Below, in pieces: positions 41,931 to 51,169 of a DNA stretch of 64,000 nucleotides. Every line of letters starts with the position of its first letter. Within the stretch, counting starts at the first letter, position 1. A program made the translations under genes and the position numbers. Origin of the DNA: Bacteroidales bacterium UBA1800 (GTDB lineage: Bacteria; Bacteroidota; Bacteroidia; Bacteroidales; VadinHA17); assembly GCA_002319915.1 (NCBI GenBank), contig DCFQ01000038.1, positions 7,247-71,246 on the forward strand. The letters are read 5' to 3'. The notes under the pieces are model-generated. The model had not been told where the DNA came from and did not search any database. It saw only the letters and a list, made by a program, of their open reading frames with translations.

Positions 41931-43247
41931 CTATATCCCGCTCAGATCAACGTTTTCGAACATCAGCGACGGGATTTTCAGTGAGGAATTCTCCTGCACA
42001 TCGCTTCCGAGTTCCGCCAGGCTGAACCAGAACTTTGTCATGTTGCCGGTGATGTTCATTTCATTTACGGGATGGCCGAGGTTCCCGTCCTCGATGAGGA
42101 ACCCTTCGATGCCGTACGAGAAATCCCCTGTCGAACCGTTATTGTTCCCGCCGATGAATCCTGTAATGAGAACTCCTTTCTTGACCGACCTGATCATTTC
42201 CTCGAGAGTCCGGGTACCGGGTGTTATGACGCTGTTCGAAGAACTGCCGGATGTCGGCTTCATCCCGAGCTTTTTGCCGTAGTAGTTATCGATAAAGTAC
42301 TCCCTTAGTATCCCTTTTTCGATGATCGGCCTTCTGATGGCGGCAAAGCCTTCGCCGTCGAACAGCCTCGAGCCCTGGCCCGAAACGATAAACGGATCAT
42401 CATAGACGGAGAAGAGGGGAGAAGCGATGGGTTTCCCGGCCTTTCCGATCAGGAATGACTGCTTCTGATAGATCGAGCTGCCGGAAAGAGCGTCGTAAAG
42501 CGGGTATGCCAGCCTTCCCGCAACCCTGTTCTCGACAATTACCTGGTACTTTCCCGATTCGATCTTCCTGGGATCGATCTTCTTAAGGACTCTGTCGAGC
42601 GCTTTTTGCCCGATCCCGTCGGTCTTCAGCTTATCAAGGAAAATGGCATTTTCGTCCCAGTAATCCGACGGCCGTCCTGTGTTGCTCTTTACGGAGACGC
42701 TTACGGTGAGGTAGACCCCGGTATTTTGTGAATCACCCCTGAAGCCGTTGCTGGTCGCCATCACCTGGTTGGAAATATTGTCCGAATAGTAAGAGCTCAC
42801 GGAAATGATCCGGTCGTCTTTCTTGTAAGCCTCGTTCAGCGCCTTATTGGCAAGGTCGATCTTCGTCTTTGCGTCAATGCCGTCAACTGCCGGGTCAAAT
42901 GTCTTAAGATCCGGGCCGCCCCCCCTGTAATAGAGTTCAGGATCGGGGAGGCTCCTGAATTCATCCTCTGCAAGGTATTTCGTAGCTGCCACGGCATCGT
43001 CGACGAATTTCAGGATGTCCTCCTTTTTCAGCCTGTTCGTTGAATGGGAGGAGTACTTCTTATCCACGTACAGGTCGATCGAGAGGCTGTTCCGGTTCGA
43101 TTCCTTCAGGTTATCTATCTTCTGGTCCCTGATCTCGATATTATTGCTCCTGTTCTCATAAATATTGACTGAGGCCTGCTGAGCCCCGCTCTTAAGGGCG
43201 CGTTCGATTGCAAGATCAGCAAGGTCATATTTTTCTTTTGTATTCAT
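41931..43247 (-). CDS. TldE/PmbA family protein
   Basis: 438 residues, no signal peptide visible. LADLAIERALKSGAQQASVN, RLFDGEGFAAIRRPIIEKG and DNYYGKKLGMKPTSG are typical of the TldD/PmbA fold; the HExxxH zinc motif of TldD is absent, which marks TldE. TldE works with TldD as a heterodimeric metalloprotease that degrades unfolded peptides and processes microcin-like precursors in E. coli. It is 21 bases downstream of the TldD-like gene, whose product carries an export signal; this mismatch is noted as a finding. Confidence 0.9.
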   Translation of the reverse strand: MNTKEKYDLADLAIERALKSGAQQASVNIYENRSNNIEIRDQKIDNLKESNRNSLSIDLYVDKKYSSHSTNRLKKEDILKFVDDAVAATKYLAEDEFRSLPDPELYYRGGGPDLKTFDPAVDGIDAKTKIDLANKALNEAYKKDDRIISVSSYYSDNISNQVMATSNGFRGDSQNTGVYLTVSVSVKSNTGRPSDYWDENAIFLDKLKTDGIGQKALDRVLKKIDPRKIESGKYQVIVENRVAGRLAYPLYDALSGSSIYQKQSFLIGKAGKPIASPLFSVYDDPFIVSGQGSRLFDGEGFAAIRRPIIEKGILREYFIDNYYGKKLGMKPTSGSSSNSVITPGTRTLEEMIRSVKKGVLITGFIGGNNNGSTGDFSYGIEGFLIEDGNLGHPVNEMNITGNMTKFWFSLAELGSDVQENSSLKIPSLMFENVDLSGI

Positions 43248-43268
43248 AACAAAAACATTTTCAATTTA

Positions 43269-44795
43269 TTAAACATTAACTCCGCCCACTGTCAGTTTCC
43301 TGATCTTTACCGTTGGTATACCCATCGAGTTTGGCGCTCCCTGGCCGTTTTTTCCGCAAGTCCATACTCCGCCGTCAATGAGCATATCATCTGCTACCAT
43401 TACAATATCCGACAGCGCCTGGGGGCCGTTGCCGATGATATTGAAATCCTTGATGGGCTTGGTGAGCTTCCCGTCCTCTATGAGATATCCGAATTTCACG
43501 AAGAAGGTGAAGTCTCCCTGGCCGATATTCACTTCGCCGTTGCTGAAGTTCTCCACATAAACGCCATTCTTTACGCTGGCAATGATCTCATCCCTTTTAT
43601 GCGGGCCGTTCTCCATGTACGTGCTTCTCATCCTGGGGATCGGGATATTGCGGAAATCCTGCCTCCTTCCGTTCCCCGTCGGCTCTACCTTATAGTATTT
43701 GGAGCTTATCCTGTCGTGCATATAGCTTGTCAGTATCCCTTTGTCCACAATTATGGTCTTCTGGGTCGGATTGCCCTCATCGTCAATATTTATCGAGCCC
43801 CTTCTTCCCGGGAGCGTTCCATCATCTGCAATCCTTACAAAGTCCTCGGCAACTTTCTTGCCCATCTTGTCCGAAAAGATAGAGAGGTTCTTCCTGTTGA
43901 AGTCGGCCTCGAATGCATGGCCGATCGCTTCATGAAGCAGGATCCCGGATTCACCCGGGGCCATCACCACTTCCATCTCGCCTGCTTTTGGTTTGCCGGC
44001 GGTGAAGAGCATTGCCGTTTTTTTAACAACCTCTGCGGACATCTCGTCGACAAGGTCGTTCGTCAGGAATTCCGATCCCATCCGGTTTGAACGGCCGACG
44101 AAGAAATTCTCGATCTGCCCGTTCTGCTCCATGATGCACATGCCGTACATCATCACCATTGGCCGGTAATCCCACACAAGGCGGCCTTCAGAATTGAAGA
44201 ACAGAATATATGAAGTTGAATCGCCGAGAACGGCATTCACCTTGGTGACCCTTTTGTCAGCTGCAAAAATATTGTCGTTCATGCGCTGGATGTATGGGAT
44301 CTTATCTTTTATTACGGTATTTTCCCATGACTGTTTTACCGGGTAGAAATTCGGGGCCAGGTACTCATTCACCCTTACCGGGGAGACACTGGAACTGCCG
44401 TCGGCGATGTTGGCGGCGGTCCGGGCGGCCTTAAGCATCGCATCCGGAGACACATTTTCCGAATAGGCATAGCCTGTCTGTTCTCCCTTGATTACCCTTA
44501 TCCCGACACCGTAGGCGATGTTGGAATACGCACTGTTTACTTTGCCGTCTTCGAGGGCACTGTAGTTATCCAGTGTATGTTCAAAAAAGAGGTCGGCATA
44601 ATCTGCTCCTTTTTCCATTGCTGCGGAGATCACCTTATGCAGGAGTTCCTGGTTTACTTCAAAATGGTTCATGTAGCTTCCGGCATTGTCGGAGAGCGGT
44701 TTGCCCGTACATGACTGAAGGAACTGGGGAATGATAATCGTACCTGCTGCAGTGAGACCGCTGATCTTGATGAATTCGCGGCGTTTGATACTCAT
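43269..44795 (-). CDS. TldD family metalloprotease with Tat lipoprotein signal
   Basis: 508 residues. The N-terminus SIKRREFIKISGLTAAG carries Arg5-Arg6 in a twin-arginine context, followed by a hydrophobic stretch and LQSC (Cys29), a possible lipobox. The body is TldD-like with the zinc motif HEAIGH (His288, Glu289, His293). PGESGILLHEAIGHAFEADF is the core signature. It should be exported by Tat and perhaps anchored by a lipid. The partner TldE gene follows after 21 bases. Confidence 0.93.
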   Translation of the reverse strand: MSIKRREFIKISGLTAAGTIIIPQFLQSCTGKPLSDNAGSYMNHFEVNQELLHKVISAAMEKGADYADLFFEHTLDNYSALEDGKVNSAYSNIAYGVGIRVIKGEQTGYAYSENVSPDAMLKAARTAANIADGSSSVSPVRVNEYLAPNFYPVKQSWENTVIKDKIPYIQRMNDNIFAADKRVTKVNAVLGDSTSYILFFNSEGRLVWDYRPMVMMYGMCIMEQNGQIENFFVGRSNRMGSEFLTNDLVDEMSAEVVKKTAMLFTAGKPKAGEMEVVMAPGESGILLHEAIGHAFEADFNRKNLSIFSDKMGKKVAEDFVRIADDGTLPGRRGSINIDDEGNPTQKTIIVDKGILTSYMHDRISSKYYKVEPTGNGRRQDFRNIPIPRMRSTYMENGPHKRDEIIASVKNGVYVENFSNGEVNIGQGDFTFFVKFGYLIEDGKLTKPIKDFNIIGNGPQALSDIVMVADDMLIDGGVWTCGKNGQGAPNSMGIPTVKIRKLTVGGVNV

Positions 44796-44933
44796 AACTT
44801 GTAGTGGTTAGTGTGATTTTTAAAAAGTGATTCGAATGATCTTTATAGTTCTGTCAGGTTTTTCCCGTGAAATGAAAACAATAATTAAAGACGGAGAGGG
44901 ATTAAAAACGTTGCGCAGAAGTCCGGAAAAAGG

Positions 44934-45002
44934 TTACACGGAGGAACCAGGAGTTTGTTTTATCCGTGAATCCTCAGTGCCTCCTCCGTGCCCTCCGTGT
45001 AA
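44934..45002. repeat. ACACGGAG inverted repeat element, copy C3
   Basis: Perfect 11-base arms TTACACGGAGG (44934-44944) and CCTCCGTGTAA (44992-45002) with a 47-base spacer containing more CTCCGTG units. It lies between the GH2 stop codon and the TldD promoter region; the rest of the 216-base gap holds nothing I can name. Confidence 0.85.
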
Positions 45003-45011
45003 CAAATTTTT

Positions 45012-47555
45012 CTATTTTACAATCTTGAGCTCCACTATACTTCCCTTCAGCCCCTTTGAGTCGGCCCTGACCACAAACGATCCCGTGGCTCCCTTTTCCG
45101 CTTTCACTATCACCAGGCACAGTCCGTTGTAGGCTTTCCTCGATGATGCCTGGAAAGGATCATGGCTCGTGGCATCCCCATTGTCAACCGCGACTATCTT
45201 CCCCGGGCCTGAGATGCTGAAGCTGACAAGGTTGCCGGTTCCCGGGACAAGATTCATATTCTTGTCCTCGATCCTGATTGTTACAAATGCAAGGTCAGAA
45301 CCGTCGGCTGAAATTCCGGTACGATCGGCCGCTGCTGAAAGCTGTGAGGCTTTTCCGGTAGTAACGACCTTGTCCTCGGCCCATTTCTGACCATTCTTAT
45401 AGGCGACTACCTTCACTTCACCCGGCTGGTAGATCACACTGTCCCACACCAGCCTGTACTCGAACTGGCCTTTCTGCTTTTTCCCGAGAGATTTTCCGTT
45501 GAGGAACAATTCAGCTTCATCTCCCGAGGTATAGACGTGCACCGGGGTAACGAGCCCTTTCCTTCCGGGCCAGTTCCAGTGGGGCAGGATATGGGCCATC
45601 GGAAGTTCAGGCTTCCAGCGAGACTGGTAGAGGAAATAGCGGTCTTTCGGGAACCCCGCCAGGTCGATGATCCCGAAATAGCTGCTGCGGGAGGGCAATT
45701 CCGTGGTCCCGAGGAACTCGAGGAGCTTTTTTGTTTCCTTGTATCCCCAGTCGGAGGGTTTTGCTCCTGAAAGATCGTAGTATGGAGTGGGTTCGCCAAT
45801 ATAATCAAAGCCGGTCCAGACGAACTCGCCGTATGTTGCAGGATACTTGTCGAGCATCGTCCACTGCTGGTCAGGTGTCGTAGCCCAGCCGGGGTATGCA
45901 ACGTCGTATGAAGTGATCTGGAAGATCCCCTTCCCGGGAAGGTTCTTGTCAATGACACCTGTGACGACCGGGAAGTAATATTCACCCCTCGAGCTGATGG
46001 TCGAGGCCGATTCGCTGGAATGGATCCCGATACAAGCATTGTCCTTTAGCGCAAAGAACTTCTCATACTGGCCGAGGTTATAGTTGATCCCGAAAACATC
46101 GATTGTTTTCTGGAATCCGTTCGTTCCCGAAGTCGGATAGTTGCATCCCGAGGTTACCGGCCTGGTGTCATCTTCGGATTTGACGATGGTACGGAGCTCA
46201 TCTGCAAGGTAGAAGTTCATCTGGTCGGGAACTTCGTTGCCGATGCTCCACAGGATGACCGACGGATGGCTCCTGTCGCGACGCACCATCGTCTTGAGGT
46301 CCTCAGCATGCCATGCATCGAAATCGGCGCTGTAGTCATTCTCCTTCTTCCCTATCCTCCATGTATCGAAAGCTTCCACCTCCATCATGAAGCCCATCCT
46401 GTCGCAAAGGTCGACAAGCTCGGGTGCAGGAGGATTGTGACTGGTCCTTATTGCATTGCATCCCATTTCCTTCAGGATCCTGAGCTGGCGGGTTGCAGCG
46501 CTTATATTGAAAGCAGAGCCGAGCGCCCCCAGGTCGTGGTGGTTGCAGACGCCGTTTATTTCAACCCTTTTCCCGTTAAGGTACAGCCCGTCGCGAGGTG
46601 TGAAATTAATTGTCCTGAATCCGAAGTTCGACTCGCAGACGTCCTCAGTTTTGCTCCCGTTCATTACGGTCACGACTGCTTTGTACAACTCGGGATGATC
46701 TATGTCCCACATTACAGGGTTTTTCACGGGGATATCGAGGCGAAAATCGTGATTCCCGCTGGCTGGCAGCATTGCCGTCACAGCCGTCGATTCGGCAGCC
46801 GCCGGGGTCACGGCATTCCCGTTCGCATCCAGCTTGAACACCGCCACTTTAACCGTTACCGGTAGGGGCTCGTTGATATGGCTTTCAATTTCTGCCTTTA
46901 CGCTGAGCATCCCTCTCTCTTTCTTCACTTCGGGAGTGGAACAGAATACTCCGTTTTGCCTGATATGCAGTTGGGAGGTCTTAACAAGCCAGACGTTCCT
47001 GTAGATGCCCGCGCCGGGGTACCATCTCGATCCCCAGTTTTTTGTGTCAAGCCTGACAGCGATAAGGTTTTCAGCGCCAAAGCTGACATACGGGGTGAGG
47101 TCGAGCCTGAAGGATGTGTAACCGTACGGCCATTCCCCGACATATTTCCCGTTCATCCATACTTTGGCATTCGCCATGGCGCCGTCGAAATCGATGTAAA
47201 TTCGTTTTCCCTGGTCTGACTGATCAATCCTGAAATGTTTCCTGTACCAGCCGATGCCTCTCCAGGGCAGCAACCCGGTCTCGTTGTCGAGATTATCGTC
47301 GAACGGGCCCTCGATTCCCCAGTCATGAGGCACATCGAGCGATCTCCAGCCCTTATCGTCAACTGAAGGTAGCTGAAGGTCCGCCGGCTCCTTGCCGGTT
47401 GTCACGTCCTCATCAGAGGCGCTGGTGAATTTTACAAACCTCCACCCCTCATTGAAGGATTCCCTGGAACGGGGGGAATTCTGCGCAAAGAGGCCTGTAT
47501 TGCAGGCAGAAAGCAGCAAGACTCCTGCCATGAAGAAGAGAAAAAAATGTTTCAT
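45012..47555 (-). CDS. glycoside hydrolase family 2 (beta-galactosidase-type) lipoprotein
   Basis: 847 residues. Lipobox LLLSAC (Cys18). Domain order: sugar-binding jelly roll (about 30-190, WRSLDVPHDWGIEGPF), Ig-like domain (about 195-310), TIM barrel (about 315-610) with acid/base Glu441 (WSIGNEVPD) and likely nucleophile Glu515 (IHSSESAST), then DUF4982-like and Ig-like C-terminal domains. Members hydrolyse beta-galactosides or beta-glucuronides at the outer surface. It is 39 bases after the CotH gene, so the two are probably co-transcribed. Confidence 0.94.
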   Translation of the reverse strand: MKHFFLFFMAGVLLLSACNTGLFAQNSPRSRESFNEGWRFVKFTSASDEDVTTGKEPADLQLPSVDDKGWRSLDVPHDWGIEGPFDDNLDNETGLLPWRGIGWYRKHFRIDQSDQGKRIYIDFDGAMANAKVWMNGKYVGEWPYGYTSFRLDLTPYVSFGAENLIAVRLDTKNWGSRWYPGAGIYRNVWLVKTSQLHIRQNGVFCSTPEVKKERGMLSVKAEIESHINEPLPVTVKVAVFKLDANGNAVTPAAAESTAVTAMLPASGNHDFRLDIPVKNPVMWDIDHPELYKAVVTVMNGSKTEDVCESNFGFRTINFTPRDGLYLNGKRVEINGVCNHHDLGALGSAFNISAATRQLRILKEMGCNAIRTSHNPPAPELVDLCDRMGFMMEVEAFDTWRIGKKENDYSADFDAWHAEDLKTMVRRDRSHPSVILWSIGNEVPDQMNFYLADELRTIVKSEDDTRPVTSGCNYPTSGTNGFQKTIDVFGINYNLGQYEKFFALKDNACIGIHSSESASTISSRGEYYFPVVTGVIDKNLPGKGIFQITSYDVAYPGWATTPDQQWTMLDKYPATYGEFVWTGFDYIGEPTPYYDLSGAKPSDWGYKETKKLLEFLGTTELPSRSSYFGIIDLAGFPKDRYFLYQSRWKPELPMAHILPHWNWPGRKGLVTPVHVYTSGDEAELFLNGKSLGKKQKGQFEYRLVWDSVIYQPGEVKVVAYKNGQKWAEDKVVTTGKASQLSAAADRTGISADGSDLAFVTIRIEDKNMNLVPGTGNLVSFSISGPGKIVAVDNGDATSHDPFQASSRKAYNGLCLVIVKAEKGATGSFVVRADSKGLKGSIVELKIVK

Positions 47556-47594
47556 ATTTTGGTTTCTCTTTAGGATTCTGTTTTAAAGATATCA

Positions 47595-49226
47595 CTATTT
47601 CCTCACAAATTTTCCGGTAATCTCCCCGCCATCCAGAAAAATCACCTTTATGATATAGATCCCCGACGGAAATCCGCCCAGGTCGAGGGTGGTCCCGTAG
47701 TTCAGACCTCCGCTGTTATCGAACACAGGCATTCCTGTAATATTAAAGATCCTTATCGCCGAAATATATGTATCAGACTCGATATGAAGATATTCTGAAG
47801 CCGGATTGGGAAAGATCCTGAGGACCGGTGTGTGTTTGTTTATGTTGCCAATTGATGCACCGAGCATGTGTCTGTCGAGCCAGTCGAGGCGCCTCGATAT
47901 CCAGCTTTTGAATTTGACGATCTCGCCTGAATATGTTAGAGGCTGGTCGCCGTATTCCGGTGTCCCCACGTTGATCCCGAGTATCTTCCATTTTTCGTAA
48001 TGGCGTTCCTGGGCCTCATCAAGCAGGTTTGCCACAGAATCGATTATATGATTTATGGAAGATTCGCTGAGCAGGCTTTTGCGGAGCGTGAAGTACCTGT
48101 CATGTATGTTCCCTGCAAACACCGGGTCCTGCAGCAGCCTGACCTCCCACGACGGGGCGATTGGCCAGTTGCTGCATTCATTCACCTTGTACGCCCAGCC
48201 TGAACCGTCTGTCTGATCAAAATGGATGCAGTTCTCGGTGATGTCCTTCCAGGCCCAGTCGAAGTCCCACGGAGGGCCCGAGTGAATGAGCCTGCTGTGG
48301 CTGTCCTTGTCCTTGAAGAAGAACCGGCTCTTCTTATAGGCGTCAACATTTCGTGAAAGCTCGCCGATAAGGAAATAGTCGACAAACGAGCTGACGTCCA
48401 GCCATGCCCTGTAGCCGGTCCGACTGTCAGTGAATCCCGAACCATAAAGCACCGACTCGAATGAGTTCACATAATCAGCCAGGTATTTTCTCTGCTGAAC
48501 TGTAATGTCTTCGGGGGAAGGGTCAAAATATACAAAATAGACATCTGCGCCAGGCTTGTTTACCGGTGAATAGTTGCTGTGCCACGAGTTGAAGGAATCA
48601 TAATAGTCGGTCTTGAAGATATAGCCACCTGTCATGTCGTTCCCGCTGATCTCGAGCGGGGTAAGGTTTGCAATATTCACCCTGCCGCTGTCCTGCTTGA
48701 TCTTTTCACAGAGGAGGTAGATCCCCTGGTACTCGCCGTTCATGGTGACCTCGCAAAACCTTGACCGCGTGGAGTAGTGCCCCATCTCCCGGAACAGCTC
48801 GAACGCCAGGTAGTTCCGCAGGAAGCTCTTGTCGTTATAGTTGGCGGTCAGGATCCAGTCATTTTCCTCCGGCATACCCAGGATCGGGACATTCAGGTTA
48901 TTCCCCGCCGGATCGCGTGTCTCAAACCCATATGGCTTCTGTGGAAGGTACGCAGAATACCTTCCCCTTATCTCGATCCCGACACTGCCCGAATAGACAT
49001 TCCCCGGATCTGTGATCAGGTTCCGGGCGCCGTGGGGATTGCTTATTATCTCCATCAGAGCCGTTATCTTGGGTTCATCCTGTATTGCCTCACCATCCGT
49101 AGTGGTGATCTTTACAATGGGGAGATTTGACGAGAGCAGGACCACCGGATCGGTATCTGTTTGTGAATGAACAGGTTGTAGGACCCAAAAAATCAGGAGT
49201 AAGGGGAGGATCAGGTATTTTGTCAT
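47595..49226 (-). CDS. CotH-family kinase-like protein with type IX sorting domain
   Basis: 543 residues. Signal peptide about 1-22. The CotH domain (about 35-400) has VGIEIRGRYSAYLPQKPYGF, NDKSFLRNYLAFELF, YQGIYLLCEKI and the metal-binding WDFDWAWKD. From about 468 the type IX C-terminal domain begins with LRIFPNPASEYLHIES and closes with GIYIIKVIFLDGGEITGKFV. CotH proteins are atypical secreted protein kinases. The sorting domain implies surface display or release by T9SS. It is upstream of GH2 on the same strand. Confidence 0.93.
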   Translation of the reverse strand: MTKYLILPLLLIFWVLQPVHSQTDTDPVVLLSSNLPIVKITTTDGEAIQDEPKITALMEIISNPHGARNLITDPGNVYSGSVGIEIRGRYSAYLPQKPYGFETRDPAGNNLNVPILGMPEENDWILTANYNDKSFLRNYLAFELFREMGHYSTRSRFCEVTMNGEYQGIYLLCEKIKQDSGRVNIANLTPLEISGNDMTGGYIFKTDYYDSFNSWHSNYSPVNKPGADVYFVYFDPSPEDITVQQRKYLADYVNSFESVLYGSGFTDSRTGYRAWLDVSSFVDYFLIGELSRNVDAYKKSRFFFKDKDSHSRLIHSGPPWDFDWAWKDITENCIHFDQTDGSGWAYKVNECSNWPIAPSWEVRLLQDPVFAGNIHDRYFTLRKSLLSESSINHIIDSVANLLDEAQERHYEKWKILGINVGTPEYGDQPLTYSGEIVKFKSWISRRLDWLDRHMLGASIGNINKHTPVLRIFPNPASEYLHIESDTYISAIRIFNITGMPVFDNSGGLNYGTTLDLGGFPSGIYIIKVIFLDGGEITGKFVRK

Positions 49227-49438
49227 ATGGAGATAAAACTAACAAATTTTAGCAATGTCATAAAGGATGGATATCATTTATTTCAAGCCTTAAAAATCCA
49301 ATTTTAAACATACCCCTGGACAAATGAGAAAATTTACTTTTTTCACCGGTGCTTCGGTCGGGAACGTCACCCCGTTCCAATTTATATTTTCACGCTGTGG
49401 AGGGATATGTGCTTCACTTTGATTTTACTTATGTCTTA

Positions 49439-49468
49439 TTGCTTTTGCCTTTTGTCTTTTTACTTTTG
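49439..49468 (+). promoter_or_regulatory. candidate promoter of the M1 peptidase gene (TTG-N19-TACTTTTG)
   Basis: TTG at 49439-49441 and TACTTTTG at 49461-49468, spaced by 19 bases, 27 bases before the preferred ATG at 49496. It sits inside a T-rich array of CTTTTGTC units (49440-49475). The rest of the 269-base gap upstream (49227-49438) has a GGAACG/CGTTCC hairpin near 49360-49379 and no gene. Confidence 0.45.
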
Positions 49469-49495
49469 TCTTTTTATACTGTAAATCTGTCACGA

Positions 49496-51160
49496 ATGAT
49501 CAGATCCCTGTTTAAACCATTTCTGGCTGCCGGTTTATTGTATCTCTCAGTACAGGCCGCGGGACAGTACCTTGCGCCGGAAAGAAGAGCCTTTACACGG
49601 CAGGATACCCTGAGGGGCTCAATAACGCCCGAAAGGGCCTGGTGGGACCTTACGTACTACCATCTTGATATAACGGTGAACCCTTCCGACAGCAGCATAT
49701 ACGGGAGCAATACCGTCTGGTACCGGGTACTGAAGGAAGCGGAAACGATGCAGATCGACCTTCAGCCGCCTCTCGAGCTGGCCGGTGCTGTGCAAAACGG
49801 GAAGAATCTTCAGTTTACTAGGGAAGGGAATGTCTTCTGGATCAAAATGGCAGACCGGCAAGTGCCAGGAGCTCTCAATTCCGTTGTCCTCAGCTATGGC
49901 GGGAGGCCGAAGGTGTCGAAGCGGCCGCCATGGGAAGGGGGGATCACCTGGAAGAGGGATGCAGCGGGCAAACCATTTGCCGCTTCATCGTGCCAGGGAG
50001 AAGGCGCCAGCCTCTGGTGGCCCTGCAAGGACCATATGTATGACGAGCCCGACAGCATGCTGATAAGCGTAAATGTGCCGGCAAGACTGATGGACGTTTC
50101 GAACGGGCGGCTCCGGAGTGTCGTGAAGAAGAAAAACCATACGACCACCTATAACTGGTTTGTTGCCAACCCGATCAATAATTACGGGGTGAATATAAAC
50201 ATAGCTGATTATGCTCATTTTTCCGAGGTATTCCAGGGTGAAAAAGGAAAGCTCGATTGTGATTATTATGTTCTGAAGGAGGATCTTGAGAAGGCTAAAG
50301 TCCAGTTCAAACAGGCAGGGATGATGCTAAAAGCTTTTGAACACTGGTTCGGTCCTTATCCGTTTTACGAGGATGGGTACAAGCTTGTGGAAGCGCCATA
50401 CCTGGGAATGGAGCATCAAAGCTCGGTGACCTACGGGAACGGCTTCAGGAATGGCTACAGGGGAATGGACCTCAGCGGGACAGGCTGGGGAGAGAAGTTC
50501 GATTTCATCATCATACACGAATCGGCACACGAGTGGTTCGCTAACAGCATCACATTCGAGGATGCGGCTGACATGTGGGTGCACGAGAGTTTCGGTAATT
50601 ATGCGGAGAACCTCTTTGTTGAGTATTATTTTGGGAAAGAGGCGGGCAGCGAATATGTCCTCGGCTGCAGGAAGAATATCGCGAACGACAGGCCGGTGAC
50701 CGGGATTTATGGAGTTAACTTTGAAGGTTCCGGCGATATGTACTACAAGGGAGGCAGCATGCTCAACACTCTCAGGTACATCGTCGGTGACGACGAAAAA
50801 TGGAGGGGCATCCTGCGGGGATTGAACAAGGATTTCTACCATAAGGTGGTAAGGGGGTCACAAATCGAGAATTACCTGAGTGAAAAGACCGGGCTCGACC
50901 TCGGGCCGTTCTTCGACCAGTACCTTCGGGATACGAGGATTCCCGTACTGGAATATTTTGTCCGGGATAAGAAGCTTACATTCAGATGGATCGATTGCGT
51001 GAAGGGTTTTAATATGCCGGCAAGGATCTATATTTCCGGTGCAGCGAAACTCATTACGCCGACTTCCCGGTACACAACCATCGATCTGGGTTCAGAAAGT
51101 GCGGAAATCAGGATGGATCCCAATATTTACGCAGGGATCCTGAATATGACTGGGAAGTAA
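49496..51160 (+). CDS. M1 family metallopeptidase
   Basis: 554 residues from the ATG at 49496, chosen because a signal peptide (FLAAGLLYLSVQAAGQ) follows and a promoter lies just upstream; the frame is open to 49349. The peptidase motif HESAHEWF (His341, Glu342, His345) and Glu364 in MWVHESFGN give the complete HExxH-x18-E zinc site. YLGMEHQSSVTYG corresponds to the GxMEN exopeptidase motif. The C-terminus is shorter than in full-length aminopeptidase N. It would trim peptides in the periplasm or outside. It is convergent with the M16 gene, with nine bases between stops. Confidence 0.95.
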   Translation: MIRSLFKPFLAAGLLYLSVQAAGQYLAPERRAFTRQDTLRGSITPERAWWDLTYYHLDITVNPSDSSIYGSNTVWYRVLKEAETMQIDLQPPLELAGAVQNGKNLQFTREGNVFWIKMADRQVPGALNSVVLSYGGRPKVSKRPPWEGGITWKRDAAGKPFAASSCQGEGASLWWPCKDHMYDEPDSMLISVNVPARLMDVSNGRLRSVVKKKNHTTTYNWFVANPINNYGVNINIADYAHFSEVFQGEKGKLDCDYYVLKEDLEKAKVQFKQAGMMLKAFEHWFGPYPFYEDGYKLVEAPYLGMEHQSSVTYGNGFRNGYRGMDLSGTGWGEKFDFIIIHESAHEWFANSITFEDAADMWVHESFGNYAENLFVEYYFGKEAGSEYVLGCRKNIANDRPVTGIYGVNFEGSGDMYYKGGSMLNTLRYIVGDDEKWRGILRGLNKDFYHKVVRGSQIENYLSEKTGLDLGPFFDQYLRDTRIPVLEYFVRDKKLTFRWIDCVKGFNMPARIYISGAAKLITPTSRYTTIDLGSESAEIRMDPNIYAGILNMTGK

Positions 51161-51169
51161 GGTAAGTTT

